Assembly (NCBI RefSeq): GCF_003259435.1
Contig: NZ_QLMA01000004.1
Span: 124,001-188,000, forward strand
Direction of reading: 5' to 3'
Origin: Chitinophaga dinghuensis
GTDB lineage: Bacteria > Bacteroidota > Bacteroidia > Chitinophagales > Chitinophagaceae
Length of the DNA: 64,000 nucleotides
Positions 9,731 to 19,374 of this stretch are shown in pieces. A program made the translations under genes and the position numbers. The stretch's first letter is position 1. Each line of letters starts with the position of its first letter. Below the pieces are notes generated by a model. It saw nothing but the letters and a program-made list of their open reading frames with translations, was not told the DNA's origin and did no database searches.

Positions 9731-12700
9731 TTAGAAGGTTACATTTATTCCGCCGGTGATAATCCGGGGCATAGGATATTCGTACTGCGCGATGTCGTTC
9801 GCATCTTCCGGATCGAAGCCTTTCCATTTCATAATAGAGAAGAGGTTCTGGCCGGAGGCAAATACTTTCAGGTTTCTGATAGCTCCTTTGGTGACGCCAT
9901 CTACGGGTATGTTATAACCGACAGTGATGTTACGTAACTTGATGTAATCCGCGCTGGTGATGTCTCTGCTGGTGAAGTAGGTAGCATACTGTGCACCTGG
10001 ATATTGACTGATGTCGCCTGGTTTCTGCCAGATGTTCAGCATATCTTTTGACTGGCTGTATCTTCTGTATGCAGCGCTGCCGGAGTGCGCATAAAGGTCC
10101 GGATAATTGAGTCTGGACATACCATGAATGAAGCTCACCAGGGTAGACAGTTCAAATCTTTTCAGTCGCACACTGATGGTAGCTCCGCCGATCAATGGTG
10201 GATCGTAGGTGGCTTTCATCGGAACGGCATCATCCGGGTTATAGATATTGGTTTCTTTACCGTCTTTGTCGAGGTATACAGGAGCGCCTGTTTGTGGATC
10301 TACCCCTTTCCATCTTACAGCATAGAAGCTGCCCAGCGGTTTGCCCACCATGTTCATGGTGGCTTCGTCTGCGAACACTTGCTCTTCGCCGCCGAGGCTG
10401 AGGATTTTATTTTTGTTGTAGGCCAGATTTACACCTAATGTGAGGGTGAAATCTTTTTGTTTGATAGCATCTCCTTCCAGCATGAGTTCCACGCCTCGGT
10501 TTCTCACTTTACCGGAGTTGGTGGCAAGCGTGGCAAACCCGGTGGTGAGAGAAAGGTTACGATTCACAAATAATCCCTGTGTAACGCGATTGTAGAAATC
10601 AATCTCACCGCGGATTCTGTTATGCAGGAATCCGAATTCCAGACCTGCATCGCTGATGCGGTTCATCTCCCAGTTATAGGCCGGATTACCTGGGGTTATG
10701 GGCACAAGTGTTTTGTTACCGTTGTAATCTGCGGAAGCATATAAGGTACGGAAGCCATAGTCGCTGGTAAACCCGCCTGCGTTTCCGGTGAGACCGTAGC
10801 TGGCGCGCAAACGGAGCGTACTGAACAATTGTTGTCCTTTCATGAATTTCTCTGCGAGTACATTCCAGTTGCCGCCGAATGCGTAGAACAGTTTGTAACG
10901 GTTTTCAGCAGGTACCTGTGAAGAGCCGTCTCTGCGCAGACTGGCAGTAAACGTATAACGGTCGTCGTAGGAATAGCGGAACAGCGCTATCTGTGAGATG
11001 AGCAGGCGGTTCGGCGTCGTTTGTCCGAATACGTTAGGGATGAAATTGTTGTCGCCTGTACCGGGAGTGATGCCGGAAGGAGTATTAGGTAATTCTGCTA
11101 CCAGGCCGTAGCCGGTGAAACCGAAACCGCCGCCGGTGATTTTGTTGATCTCTGCCAGCAAGTTGGCTTCGATTTCATGTTTATGATTCCACTGTTTGTT
11201 GTAGCGTAATCCGCCGGTTCCTACCAAACCGAGTCGGGTATTGAGTCCTCGCTGATAGGAGCCCTGGTTGCCATTGCTGACCAGTTTACCATACCAGGAA
11301 TCGGGATTCAGGTATTCAGTCGTATTATTCTGTTGAAAATCCATACCTACCGTACCTGTTAACTGTAATTCCTTCGTAAGCTCTACTACTTCATTGAAAG
11401 AGATAACGCTTTTGATCTGGTTATCTTTTTTCAGACTGTTGGCATAAGCGTCCAGGGCGTTGGCGCCATAGTTGCCTACGCCGGGCTTCCCGAAAGGCGA
11501 TTCATATGGCAGCGCGTAATACAGGGCAGCAATGGGATTTTTCTCTGTGATACCGCCGCCGCCAACAGCAGCGCCACCTTCTTCCGCCACGCCTTCATCC
11601 TGGATGTATTTCACGGTGGCAGTGGAAATGCCAAGATTTAAAGTAGACTTAAACCTGCCGCTACGGTTTTGGATATTGGCGCGCAGACTGTATCTCTCTA
11701 AACCTGAATTCAAAGCAATACCTTCCTGGTTGAAATAGGAGCCAGAGAGATAGAATACTGTTTTATCATTACCTCCGGATATATTCAGAGAGTGCGATTG
11801 TGTACGACCTTGTCTTAATAATTGTTTTCTCCAGTCTGTGTTGATGGTACGAAGACTATCCAGGTATTGGTTACCGAAGGCATAGTCTTGGTCCGTTTTA
11901 GGCATTTCTACCCCATTCACAATTTTATTGGGATTTTTGGAAGAATAAGCCCAGCCTGGAAGGGTAGGGTCCTGCAGGATTTCTTCAAATTGAAGGCGTT
12001 GATTGGTATTCATCATATCCCATTTGGAGCTGTTTAATGCAGAGATACCAAACTGATTGCGGTAGTTCACCCGCACTTTACCATCTGCGTAGGCTTTCCC
12101 TTTTTTAGTGGTGATAACAATTACGCCGTTAGCCGCTCTGGAACCGTATTGAGCAGTGGCGGCTGCATCTTTTAATACATGTATGGTTTCAAAATCTTCC
12201 GGATTGAGTGCTGCGAAGGAATTGTTGGCAACAGGAACGCCGTCCACTACAAACAGCGGATTAACATCGCCGTTGATAGAGCCTAAGCCACGGATAGATA
12301 CCCTTCCGGCTTCGCCTGGTTGTCCTGTAGGCGTACCTACATAGAGCCCTGGCGCTCTTCCCTGTAACATCACGTCGAAAGAGGCGACGGGCGCTTGTGT
12401 GGTGACATTGGCAGGAACGCTGGTAATAGCGCCGGTAGTTCTGGATTTACTTTGTTGGGTATATCCTGTGATCACGACGCCGGAAAGCGCCTGTGATACC
12501 GGCGATAAGTTAATATTCAGCTGTTGTGTGCCGGCCTGGATGGCTACCGATTGTTCGCTATAGCCCATGAACGTAAATAATACCTGTTTGGCCACGGCTG
12601 GTAGCTGAAGGTTGAATTTTCCATCAGCGTCTGTGACAACGCCAGCGCTGGTTCCTGGAATAGCTACAGATACTCCGGGCAATGGTTGCCCATTGAGAGA

Positions 12701-12796
12701 GTCGGTCACTGTACCCTGTAATATGCGGTGCTGTGCAGCTACTTTGTCTGATAGCATCAGCAGGGTACTGAGTAAGAGTGTAAAGTAAAATTTCAT
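9731..12796 (-). CDS. SusC/RagA-family TonB-dependent outer-membrane receptor (second locus)
   Basis: A 1021-residue receptor: signal peptide (about 1-21, DKVAAQ), carboxypeptidase-regulatory-like domain (about 25-110, GTVTDSLNGQPLPGVSVAIPG), TonB plug with VDGVPV and FETIHVLKDAAATAQYGSRA (about 115-235), and the barrel. It lacks the STN domain present in the first locus, so it is not expected to signal to a FecR. Expression must be controlled otherwise; the two-component pair immediately upstream on the same strand is a candidate, but a terminator separates them, so any link would be regulatory rather than co-transcription. Confidence 0.95.
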   Translation of the reverse strand: MKFYFTLLLSTLLMLSDKVAAQHRILQGTVTDSLNGQPLPGVSVAIPGTSAGVVTDADGKFNLQLPAVAKQVLFTFMGYSEQSVAIQAGTQQLNINLSPVSQALSGVVITGYTQQSKSRTTGAITSVPANVTTQAPVASFDVMLQGRAPGLYVGTPTGQPGEAGRVSIRGLGSINGDVNPLFVVDGVPVANNSFAALNPEDFETIHVLKDAAATAQYGSRAANGVIVITTKKGKAYADGKVRVNYRNQFGISALNSSKWDMMNTNQRLQFEEILQDPTLPGWAYSSKNPNKIVNGVEMPKTDQDYAFGNQYLDSLRTINTDWRKQLLRQGRTQSHSLNISGGNDKTVFYLSGSYFNQEGIALNSGLERYSLRANIQNRSGRFKSTLNLGISTATVKYIQDEGVAEEGGAAVGGGGITEKNPIAALYYALPYESPFGKPGVGNYGANALDAYANSLKKDNQIKSVISFNEVVELTKELQLTGTVGMDFQQNNTTEYLNPDSWYGKLVSNGNQGSYQRGLNTRLGLVGTGGLRYNKQWNHKHEIEANLLAEINKITGGGFGFTGYGLVAELPNTPSGITPGTGDNNFIPNVFGQTTPNRLLISQIALFRYSYDDRYTFTASLRRDGSSQVPAENRYKLFYAFGGNWNVLAEKFMKGQQLFSTLRLRASYGLTGNAGGFTSDYGFRTLYASADYNGNKTLVPITPGNPAYNWEMNRISDAGLEFGFLHNRIRGEIDFYNRVTQGLFVNRNLSLTTGFATLATNSGKVRNRGVELMLEGDAIKQKDFTLTLGVNLAYNKNKILSLGGEEQVFADEATMNMVGKPLGSFYAVRWKGVDPQTGAPVYLDKDGKETNIYNPDDAVPMKATYDPPLIGGATISVRLKRFELSTLVSFIHGMSRLNYPDLYAHSGSAAYRRYSQSKDMLNIWQKPGDISQYPGAQYATYFTSRDITSADYIKLRNITVGYNIPVDGVTKGAIRNLKVFASGQNLFSIMKWKGFDPEDANDIAQYEYPMPRIITGGINVTF

Positions 12797-12846
12797 AAGA
12801 AATAATGAGTGTTATGCGTAAGCAGATAGGCTGTTGAATACGGAGG

Positions 12847-12854
12847 CAAAACTA
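12847..12854 (-). promoter_or_regulatory. Possible -7 element of the second susC promoter
   Basis: On the minus strand TAGTTTTG matches the Bacteroidota -7 consensus TAnnTTTG, about 50 bases upstream of the susC ATG. I see no good TTTG at the -33 position, so this is a half match, as would fit an activator-dependent promoter. Confidence 0.35.
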
Positions 12855-12942
12855 GTAGGGGGGTATAAAAGCGATATTAAATACGATCCTGTAAACCGTT
12901 AGAAAGTCATTAAGAAATTCTAATGCGGCGGTTACTATCCAT

Positions 12943-12970
12943 AAAAAAACTCCCGCAAGAATGCGGGAGT
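12943..12970 (-). terminator. Intrinsic terminator of the two-component operon
   Basis: ACTCCCGCA (12949-12957) pairs with TGCGGGAGT (12962-12970), a 9-bp perfect stem with a 4-base loop. On the minus strand it is followed by seven T residues. It ends the kinase gene and separates it from the second susC. Confidence 0.9.
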
Positions 12971-13005
12971 CATAGGTTATTCGGACATTAAAGGACTGTA
13001 TGTAA

Positions 13006-14355
13006 CTATTGTTGAAATGTCAGATGAAAGGCAGTTCCCTGGCCTACTTCGGAGAATATTTCGATCTTGCCGTTGTGCAGGCGTACGATTTTTTCTGTCA
13101 GAGAGAGGCCGATGCCATGACCATCGAAACCTTTTGCATGGGGGCTTCGATAGAAAGGAAGAAATATTTTGTGTAGTTCTTCCGGAGGAATGCCAATCCC
13201 TCTGTCAATGATTTTTATGATTAATGCAGATTCTTTTTTCACGAGATCACAGGTGACCATTTTCCCATTGGAGAATTTAATGGCGTTCTTCACCACATTG
13301 CTGAGTGCGATGAATAGCAGATGGCGGTGTCCTTGCATCATCACGCTGCCAGGCAGATGGCCGGTATGGAAATTCAGGTTCATCTGATAGCGGCCATGTT
13401 GTCCGCATTCTTCGGCCACTTCCCAGAGTAATTCATCCATGGGAATACGTTGCAGATCATTGTAGTCCATATTGGCTTGTGCCAGTTCCAGTAAGCTGCC
13501 GATAATACCATTGAGTCGATCGGATTCTTCTATGATATTCCGAAGCGCCCGTTTGTAATCGTTGGTCTGGCGATCGTCCAGCAAGGTTATTTCGGCCTCT
13601 CCCAGGATGGAAGTAATGGGAGTACGTAGTTCATGGGATGCATTGGCAATGAACACTCGCTGGGCTTCGAAAGACTGTTCCAGATGTTCCAGTAGTTGGT
13701 TAATGGTGGTGGATAGCTGGGAGAGTTCATCTTTTCTGCCGGAGCGAACTTTCAGGCGTTTATCCAGGCTGGAAGCCCGGATGGACTGCACATTAGCAAT
13801 AATATGATTGATCGGCATCAGGGCAATATGGGCAAAGAGCCGGCCAATGATATAGGTGATGATGAGTGCAGCCAGGTAGGCGAAAGTCATGATCCATGCG
13901 AGCCGCTGCATGTTTTCAATGCCCGCAGCATCCACTGCTGACGCCACTACCAGGAAGTTGCCGGAGTTATCTGCATAATAGATACCGCATACTTGTTGAT
14001 TGCCCTGGCTGAACCGGAGTTTCCTGTTGCGTACAATATCATGGAGCAGGTCTTTGTTCCAGCGCACCGTGTCTTCCTTTATAAATACCGGATCGAATTG
14101 GTCATTATAAATGCGGATGACTTCCTGGTTCAGGGAGCGGGGATATTTTTTCAATACATTTTTAAAGCTTTCTTCGGAGAGGTTATCCTCAGCCAGGTAG
14201 AATTGCGCTACCGTCATGGCTCTGTCTTCCAGCTTATCATAAAAGCTGATACGCCTGTTTCTTTCCACTAAGGAGTAGATGCCGAACAGCAATAGTAGCA
14301 GTAATCCCGCGAAGAGAACTGTAAATTGAAGTGCCAGCCTGGTTTTAACTTTCAT
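13006..14355 (-). CDS. Sensor histidine kinase (HAMP, HisKA, HATPase_c)
   Basis: A 449-residue membrane sensor kinase. Two membrane helices (about 8-29 and 153-175) flank a periplasmic sensor of about 120 residues. A HAMP domain (about 172-225) follows, then HisKA with the phospho-acceptor in ASHELRTP (His241), and a HATPase_c domain with the N box NVVKNAIKFS, the G1 box DRGIGIPPEE and the G2 box GHGIGLSL. It lies 18 bases downstream of the response regulator and should phosphorylate it. The architecture resembles the CusS/heavy-metal sensor group and many Bacteroidota kinases, but the periplasmic domain gives no clear ligand. Confidence 0.93.
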   Translation of the reverse strand: MKVKTRLALQFTVLFAGLLLLLLFGIYSLVERNRRISFYDKLEDRAMTVAQFYLAEDNLSEESFKNVLKKYPRSLNQEVIRIYNDQFDPVFIKEDTVRWNKDLLHDIVRNRKLRFSQGNQQVCGIYYADNSGNFLVVASAVDAAGIENMQRLAWIMTFAYLAALIITYIIGRLFAHIALMPINHIIANVQSIRASSLDKRLKVRSGRKDELSQLSTTINQLLEHLEQSFEAQRVFIANASHELRTPITSILGEAEITLLDDRQTNDYKRALRNIIEESDRLNGIIGSLLELAQANMDYNDLQRIPMDELLWEVAEECGQHGRYQMNLNFHTGHLPGSVMMQGHRHLLFIALSNVVKNAIKFSNGKMVTCDLVKKESALIIKIIDRGIGIPPEELHKIFLPFYRSPHAKGFDGHGIGLSLTEKIVRLHNGKIEIFSEVGQGTAFHLTFQQ

Positions 14356-14373
14356 CTTTTTCGCTTTAAAATA

Positions 14374-15048
14374 TTATCGGTCTCTCATTACATAGCCTAC
14401 GCCAATGACTGTATGAATGAGTGGAAATTCGAATCCTTTGTCAATTTTTGAGCGGAGATAGTTAACATAAACATCGATAAAGTTGGTCCCTCTGTTGAAA
14501 TTAATGCCCCATACGGCTTCTGCCAGGTAGGTTCTGGACAGGACGCGGTTTTTATTGGTCATCAGCACTTCCAGCAGGGCAAACTCTTTTACGGTAAGGG
14601 TAATATCTTTGCCGGCACGGGTAACAGCGCGATTGAAGCAGTTCAGCTCCAGGTCGGCCACCTGGTATACGGCACTGGGGCTAACTACATTCCCTCTTCT
14701 GTGGAGGGCGTGTACCCGGGCAATCAGTTCATCAAAATGAAAGGGTTTGGGAAGATAGTCGTCTGCACCGCTTTCAAAACCCTGCACTTTTTCCCTGACG
14801 GTACCGAGAGCCGTCAGCATGAGAACCGGCAGTCCTTTTTTCATGGTTTTGATCATGCGGCAAACTTCCAGTCCTGACAGGGAGGGGAGTTGCCTGTCCA
14901 GTATCACCACGTCGAAGTCCTGCTGCATGGCTGCCTGGTATCCGTTTTGTCCATCATATGCTACTGTAATAATATGGTGGAAAGCTTCCAGTCCTTTCCT
15001 GATAAATGCTGCTACTTTAGGTTCGTCCTCTATTAATAGAATGTTCAT
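14374..15048 (-). CDS. OmpR-family response regulator
   Basis: A 224-residue regulator with a receiver domain (about 1-115; acidic pair Glu7-Asp8, phospho-acceptor Asp51 in VVILDRQLP, Lys in YLPKPFHFDEL) and a winged-helix DNA-binding domain (about 130-222, LTVKEFALLEVLMTNKNRVLSR and the wing near VIGVGYVMRD). It is the first gene of the RR-HK operon and is divergent from the Pls-like synthetase at 15436, with second susC downstream; either could be a target, but this is inference. Confidence 0.95.
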   Translation of the reverse strand: MNILLIEDEPKVAAFIRKGLEAFHHIITVAYDGQNGYQAAMQQDFDVVILDRQLPSLSGLEVCRMIKTMKKGLPVLMLTALGTVREKVQGFESGADDYLPKPFHFDELIARVHALHRRGNVVSPSAVYQVADLELNCFNRAVTRAGKDITLTVKEFALLEVLMTNKNRVLSRTYLAEAVWGINFNRGTNFIDVYVNYLRSKIDKGFEFPLIHTVIGVGYVMRDR

Positions 15049-15435
15049 AGCTCAAATCTGGCCCTAAAAGTAGGACGGAGAGGAGGCTGGAAAATCAGCA
15101 TTAAAGGATTCTAATTTGAGATGAGAGAGATTTAATTTCCGTATAATCTCATTCTAATTCTGCACATTTGCAGAGAAAAGGACATTTTTTAAGGAGATTA
15201 TAAGCCCATAGCATATTTCAGGGCAGTATTTTTGCTTCGCAACCTTTATTTCCAAAACCGACATGAACAGAATGTTAAGCAAGCAGGATGCAAGATGCCC
15301 TATGGCGCCATGCCTTATTCCAGAAAATGTACTTAAATTAGAAGTAACATATTGTTGTTGGCACCTATCAACATCTGTACAGCATAACCATAACAAATAC
15401 GCGTTTACTGAATCAATCTTTTCGGGCAGCAAATT
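15049..15435. other. Divergent intergenic region between regulator and NRPS
   Basis: This 387-base gap must contain the promoters of the regulator (-) and of the synthetase (+). A TATTTTTG at 15227-15234 fits the TAnnTTTG -7 consensus on the + strand, but I find no TTTG at the right spacing upstream. The 92-codon ORF on the minus strand here has no protein-like features. No RNA gene is evident. Confidence 0.4.
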
Positions 15436-18400
15436 ATGAATGACCTTAGCATAGTAATAGGACCCCAGCGGCCGGATTTACTTCATCATGAAACACTGGC
15501 GGACATGTTTGCGCATGCGGTAAAACAGCATGCACATCATACGGCCCTGATATTCCAACAACAAACCTTTACCTACAAGCAGCTGGATCACTGGAGTGAT
15601 GCTATTGCGGCCAAATTGCAGGCCCTGGGCATCGGAGCGGGAAGCATTGTAGGGATTTGGTGGCCACGTGGCCCGGAATTACATGCCGCCATTATCGGTA
15701 TTATTAAGGCAGGTGCAGGATATGTGCCATTGGATAGGGAGATGCCGGCCGAACGGGTGGAAGGCGTACTGACAGAAGTAAAGGCTGCCGCCTGCTTCAG
15801 CCAGGAGTCGCTCCAGTTGGATGCCGCCATCCTGAGTGTACCGCCGTTTCCGGATGTCAACGATCATTTCGTCCTGAAACCGGGCCCACAGCCGGAAAAT
15901 ATTGCCTATGTGCTGTATACCTCCGGAAGTACAGGTAAACCGAAGGGCATACCTATCATGCATAAACAGATCTGCCATCTGATCCGTTCAGAGCAGACTG
16001 TGCTGAATATTAAAAGTACAGATAAGGTATATCAGGGATTCTCCGTATCGTTCGATATGTGGTGTGAAGAGACCTGGCTCAGTTATTTCGTGGGCGCCAC
16101 GCTGTGGGTAGCGGATGCTACCACTGCCAAAGCCATCGATGAACTGAGTGATACCCTCCGTAAAGAGAAAATTACTGTATTACATGCCGTCCCTAGTTTA
16201 CTGGCCATCATGGAAGACAACATTCCTTCCATTCGTCTGGTGAACGCCGGTGGAGAGGCTTGTACGCCGCAGGTACTTGCCCGTTGGGGAATGCCTCCAC
16301 GGGAATTTTATAACAGTTACGGCCCTACGGAAACGACCGTTAGTGCCACTTTTGCCCATCTCCGCCCAGGAGATGCCATCACGATCGGCCATCCATTACC
16401 GAATTATAATATGGCCGTAGTGGATGAAAAACTGAATATTCTTCCCCTGGGAGAACGCGGAGAACTCATCATCACCGGTCCAGGCGTTGGAACAGGATAT
16501 GTGGACCGCCCGGATCTGACCCAGGAGAAATTCGTGGATAAACCCTCTTCGCTGGATGCCATTCCTGGCGACAGAGTCTATAAAACCGGCGATGCCGCTA
16601 TCATCCTTCCGGATGGCAGTATCGACTTCCAGGGACGCCTCGATGACCAGATCAAACTACGCGGATACCGTATTGAACTGGGCGAAATAGAAAATAAACT
16701 CCATGATATCCCAGGTATTGTGGCTGCCGCAGTAGCGGTAAGAAAAGATGGTAATGACCAGGATCAACTGGTAGGATATGTGGTTAGGGAAGACAATAGC
16801 ACGGTAACGGAAGCGGATATGCGACAGGAACTATCCCGCACGCTCCCTACGTATATGGTTCCCGGTGTGGTCATGATCCTGGAAGATATGCCCCGCCTGC
16901 CAAGCGGAAAGATCAATCGTAAAGCATTACCGGTACCGCCGGCATTCACGCAGGTGGAATCAGCCGCCTCGGTAGATGCCAATGCTCCGGTAGCCGACCG
17001 TATGATGGCCGTTTTAACGAAAGTATTTCCGGATAAGCAACTGACCCTCCAGGAAGATTTCTTTACAGACCTCGGCGGTCACTCGCTGCTGGCGGCTGTA
17101 TTTGTATCCCGTCTTCGTCGTGAGGCAAACATCCCGCAGGCATCGCTGAAAGACATCTACATACATCGCCCTCTTCAGGCACTGGCAGATACCTGGGCTA
17201 GCCAGGACTCCAGCGGAAAAGAGAAAACGCATACATTTAATAAAGTACCCTGGTATCGTCATGCGATTTGCTGGATAGCACAGACAGTCACCCTGCTGGC
17301 TATCTATGGCCTGTTTGCCATGCAGATTTATTTCCCTTACCTGGGTTATTATTATACAGAACAGGCAACAGGTAAACTCAGCTACGCCATCATGACGGCA
17401 CTGGGTATGTTCTGTTTGCTGCCAGCCGTATTTACCATCCTGATAATTTCCGTTAAATGGTTGGTGATAGGGAGAATGAAAGAAGGAGATTACCCGCTCT
17501 GGGGAACTTACTATTTCCGTTGGTGGCTGGTGAAAACCATACAAAGGCTTATGCCTGCCCAATTCCTGAACGGTACGCCGCTATATGCTAAATACCTGCA
17601 GTTCCTTGGCGTGGATATCGCTTCCGATGCCCAGTTAGGTACTATCACGATTGGTGCAGAAGATCTGGTAACCATTGGGAAAGACGCGAGTCTTAGCTCC
17701 CAGACAGTGATCAATAATGCCTGGGTAGAAGACGGTATGCTGAAACTGCGCCGCGTGCACCTCGGCGACCATGCTTATGTAGGTAGCAGTGCCGTCATTG
17801 CCGGAGATGCCCGTATAGAAGACTGGGGCGAACTGAAGGATCTCAGTTATCTGCCAGCAGGTAAAATAATTGGCGTAGGAGAAGTATGGCAAGGTAGCCC
17901 TGCTCAGTTGAAGGAAACAAAATCCATCGACGAGTTGCCGCAACCCTTGCTGGTATCCAGGGCCAAACGCATTAAATACAGCATGATCTTCTCGCTGTTT
18001 TTGCTGGTGTTTCCATTTACGGTGTTATTACCGCTGTTGCCGACCATTATCACCCTGAATAATATGGATAATGCCGCTCCGGATTATAACTTTAATTATA
18101 TGGTCATCACGCCGTTGCTGGCATTGGTATATATCCTGTTATTCACTGCGCAGACCGTAGTGCTTACCCGATTACTGCAATGGGGTATCAAACCGGGAAC
18201 ATATCCTATTTACAGCGGTTTCTACGTGCGTAAATGGTTTGCGGATCAAATGATGGCCTTATCCCTGATTGTAATCCATCCGATATTCGCTACGATCTAT
18301 GTAAGTAGCTTATTCCGGGCACTGGGCGCTAAAATCGGGAAACGAACAGAAGTGAGTACTGCCAGCAGCGTTACCCATCCATTGCTGGAAATCGGCGATG

Positions 18401-19374
18401 GCGCATTCGTTGCAGATGCAGTAACCCTGGGAGAATCAGATGTGCGTGCACAACAGTTAACGCTGGAAAAAACAACCATTCATAATAACAGCTTTGTAGG
18501 GAATAGCGCCTTGATTCCGCAGGGTTATACCTTGCCGGAAAACATGCTGATTGGCGTTTTATCTACGCCGCCTTCGAAAGTGCAACTGGAAAGTAACGAT
18601 GCCCGTGATTGGTTTGGATCTCCTGCCATTGCGCTTCCTCGCAGACAGGAAAGTCGTTTCTTTCCGCCGGAACTCACTACCCATCCAGGTTTGTTCAGGA
18701 AGATCGCGAGAGGGCTGGTAGAATTCGTTCGTATTCTTATCCCGGAAACAGTAGTAATTTGTTGTTCTATTCTCTTTATTGCATACGCTCATGATCTGGT
18801 AACAGAAAAATCTGTAGGACAAATCCTCCTGCAATTCCCTTTCTATTACCTGTTCTTCCTGGGATTGCCGGCATTCCTCTTTACAGTATTCATGAAGTGG
18901 ATTTTGTGTGGCCGTTATCATGCCCGTCAGGACCCGATGTGGACTTCCAATGTATGGCGGAGCGAAGGGGTGACTTCTACTTACGAAGCTTTGTCTGTCC
19001 CATTCCTGTTGGAATACCTGAAAGGGACGCCATGGTTACCGGTATTATTGCGTTTCCTTGGCGTGAAAACCGGATACAGGGTATTCATGTTCACTACCGA
19101 TATCACAGAATTTGACATGGTGGAAATCGGAACTGATGCTGCTTTGAATGAGGACAGTGGTCCGCAGACACACCTTTTCGAAGACCGTGTGATGAAGGTA
19201 GGCGATATTAAAATTGGTAAACGTAGCAGTATTGGCGCACGTACCATTATCTTGTATGATAGCGAGGTAGGAGATGATGTGAATCTCTCCCCATTATCAC
19301 TGGTAATGAAAGGCGAAAAACTGCAACCGGGTACCAGCTGGACAGGAAGTCCTATTAAACCAGACTACGAATGA
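15436..19374 (+). CDS. Membrane-bound NRPS with epsilon-poly-lysine synthase (Pls)-like architecture
   Basis: 1312 residues. An adenylation domain (about 20-500) has A3 YTSGSTGKPKG, A5 NSYGPTET, A7 YKTGD, A8 GRLDDQIKLRGYRIELGE and the A10 lysine (Lys492). A carrier domain follows (Ser550 in LGGHSLL). Beyond it lie three pairs of membrane helices (about 610-680, 848-915, 1108-1168), and after each pair a hexapeptide/left-handed-helix-like domain: C1 about 685-825, C2 about 920-1075, C3 about 1170-1312. This is the A-T-TM-C1-TM-C2-TM-C3 plan and nearly the length (about 1319 aa) of Streptomyces Pls, which joins one amino acid into an isopeptide homopolymer without a thioesterase; none is present here. 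By eye-alignment to GrsA the pocket residues are Asp207, Met208, Glu211, His250, Val269, Ala271, Ser294, Val302, Ser303, Lys492; acidic Glu211 would suit a basic amino acid. The product is inferred, not shown. Confidence 0.85.
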   Translation: MNDLSIVIGPQRPDLLHHETLADMFAHAVKQHAHHTALIFQQQTFTYKQLDHWSDAIAAKLQALGIGAGSIVGIWWPRGPELHAAIIGIIKAGAGYVPLDREMPAERVEGVLTEVKAAACFSQESLQLDAAILSVPPFPDVNDHFVLKPGPQPENIAYVLYTSGSTGKPKGIPIMHKQICHLIRSEQTVLNIKSTDKVYQGFSVSFDMWCEETWLSYFVGATLWVADATTAKAIDELSDTLRKEKITVLHAVPSLLAIMEDNIPSIRLVNAGGEACTPQVLARWGMPPREFYNSYGPTETTVSATFAHLRPGDAITIGHPLPNYNMAVVDEKLNILPLGERGELIITGPGVGTGYVDRPDLTQEKFVDKPSSLDAIPGDRVYKTGDAAIILPDGSIDFQGRLDDQIKLRGYRIELGEIENKLHDIPGIVAAAVAVRKDGNDQDQLVGYVVREDNSTVTEADMRQELSRTLPTYMVPGVVMILEDMPRLPSGKINRKALPVPPAFTQVESAASVDANAPVADRMMAVLTKVFPDKQLTLQEDFFTDLGGHSLLAAVFVSRLRREANIPQASLKDIYIHRPLQALADTWASQDSSGKEKTHTFNKVPWYRHAICWIAQTVTLLAIYGLFAMQIYFPYLGYYYTEQATGKLSYAIMTALGMFCLLPAVFTILIISVKWLVIGRMKEGDYPLWGTYYFRWWLVKTIQRLMPAQFLNGTPLYAKYLQFLGVDIASDAQLGTITIGAEDLVTIGKDASLSSQTVINNAWVEDGMLKLRRVHLGDHAYVGSSAVIAGDARIEDWGELKDLSYLPAGKIIGVGEVWQGSPAQLKETKSIDELPQPLLVSRAKRIKYSMIFSLFLLVFPFTVLLPLLPTIITLNNMDNAAPDYNFNYMVITPLLALVYILLFTAQTVVLTRLLQWGIKPGTYPIYSGFYVRKWFADQMMALSLIVIHPIFATIYVSSLFRALGAKIGKRTEVSTASSVTHPLLEIGDGAFVADAVTLGESDVRAQQLTLEKTTIHNNSFVGNSALIPQGYTLPENMLIGVLSTPPSKVQLESNDARDWFGSPAIALPRRQESRFFPPELTTHPGLFRKIARGLVEFVRILIPETVVICCSILFIAYAHDLVTEKSVGQILLQFPFYYLFFLGLPAFLFTVFMKWILCGRYHARQDPMWTSNVWRSEGVTSTYEALSVPFLLEYLKGTPWLPVLLRFLGVKTGYRVFMFTTDITEFDMVEIGTDAALNEDSGPQTHLFEDRVMKVGDIKIGKRSSIGARTIILYDSEVGDDVNLSPLSLVMKGEKLQPGTSWTGSPIKPDYE

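Noticed and set aside
15227..15234. TATTTTTG as a promoter for the NRPS gene
   Set aside because: The -7 element is good, but no TTTG lies 19-21 bases upstream, so I did not call it as a promoter.
15154..15432. 92-codon minus-strand ORF in the regulator-NRPS gap
   Set aside because: No recognisable feature, spans the region where promoters are needed, and would begin right at the NRPS start.
17014..17562. 182-codon antisense ORF inside the NRPS gene
   Set aside because: It overlaps the conserved carrier and membrane region of the synthetase, which is certain, and has no protein-like motif.
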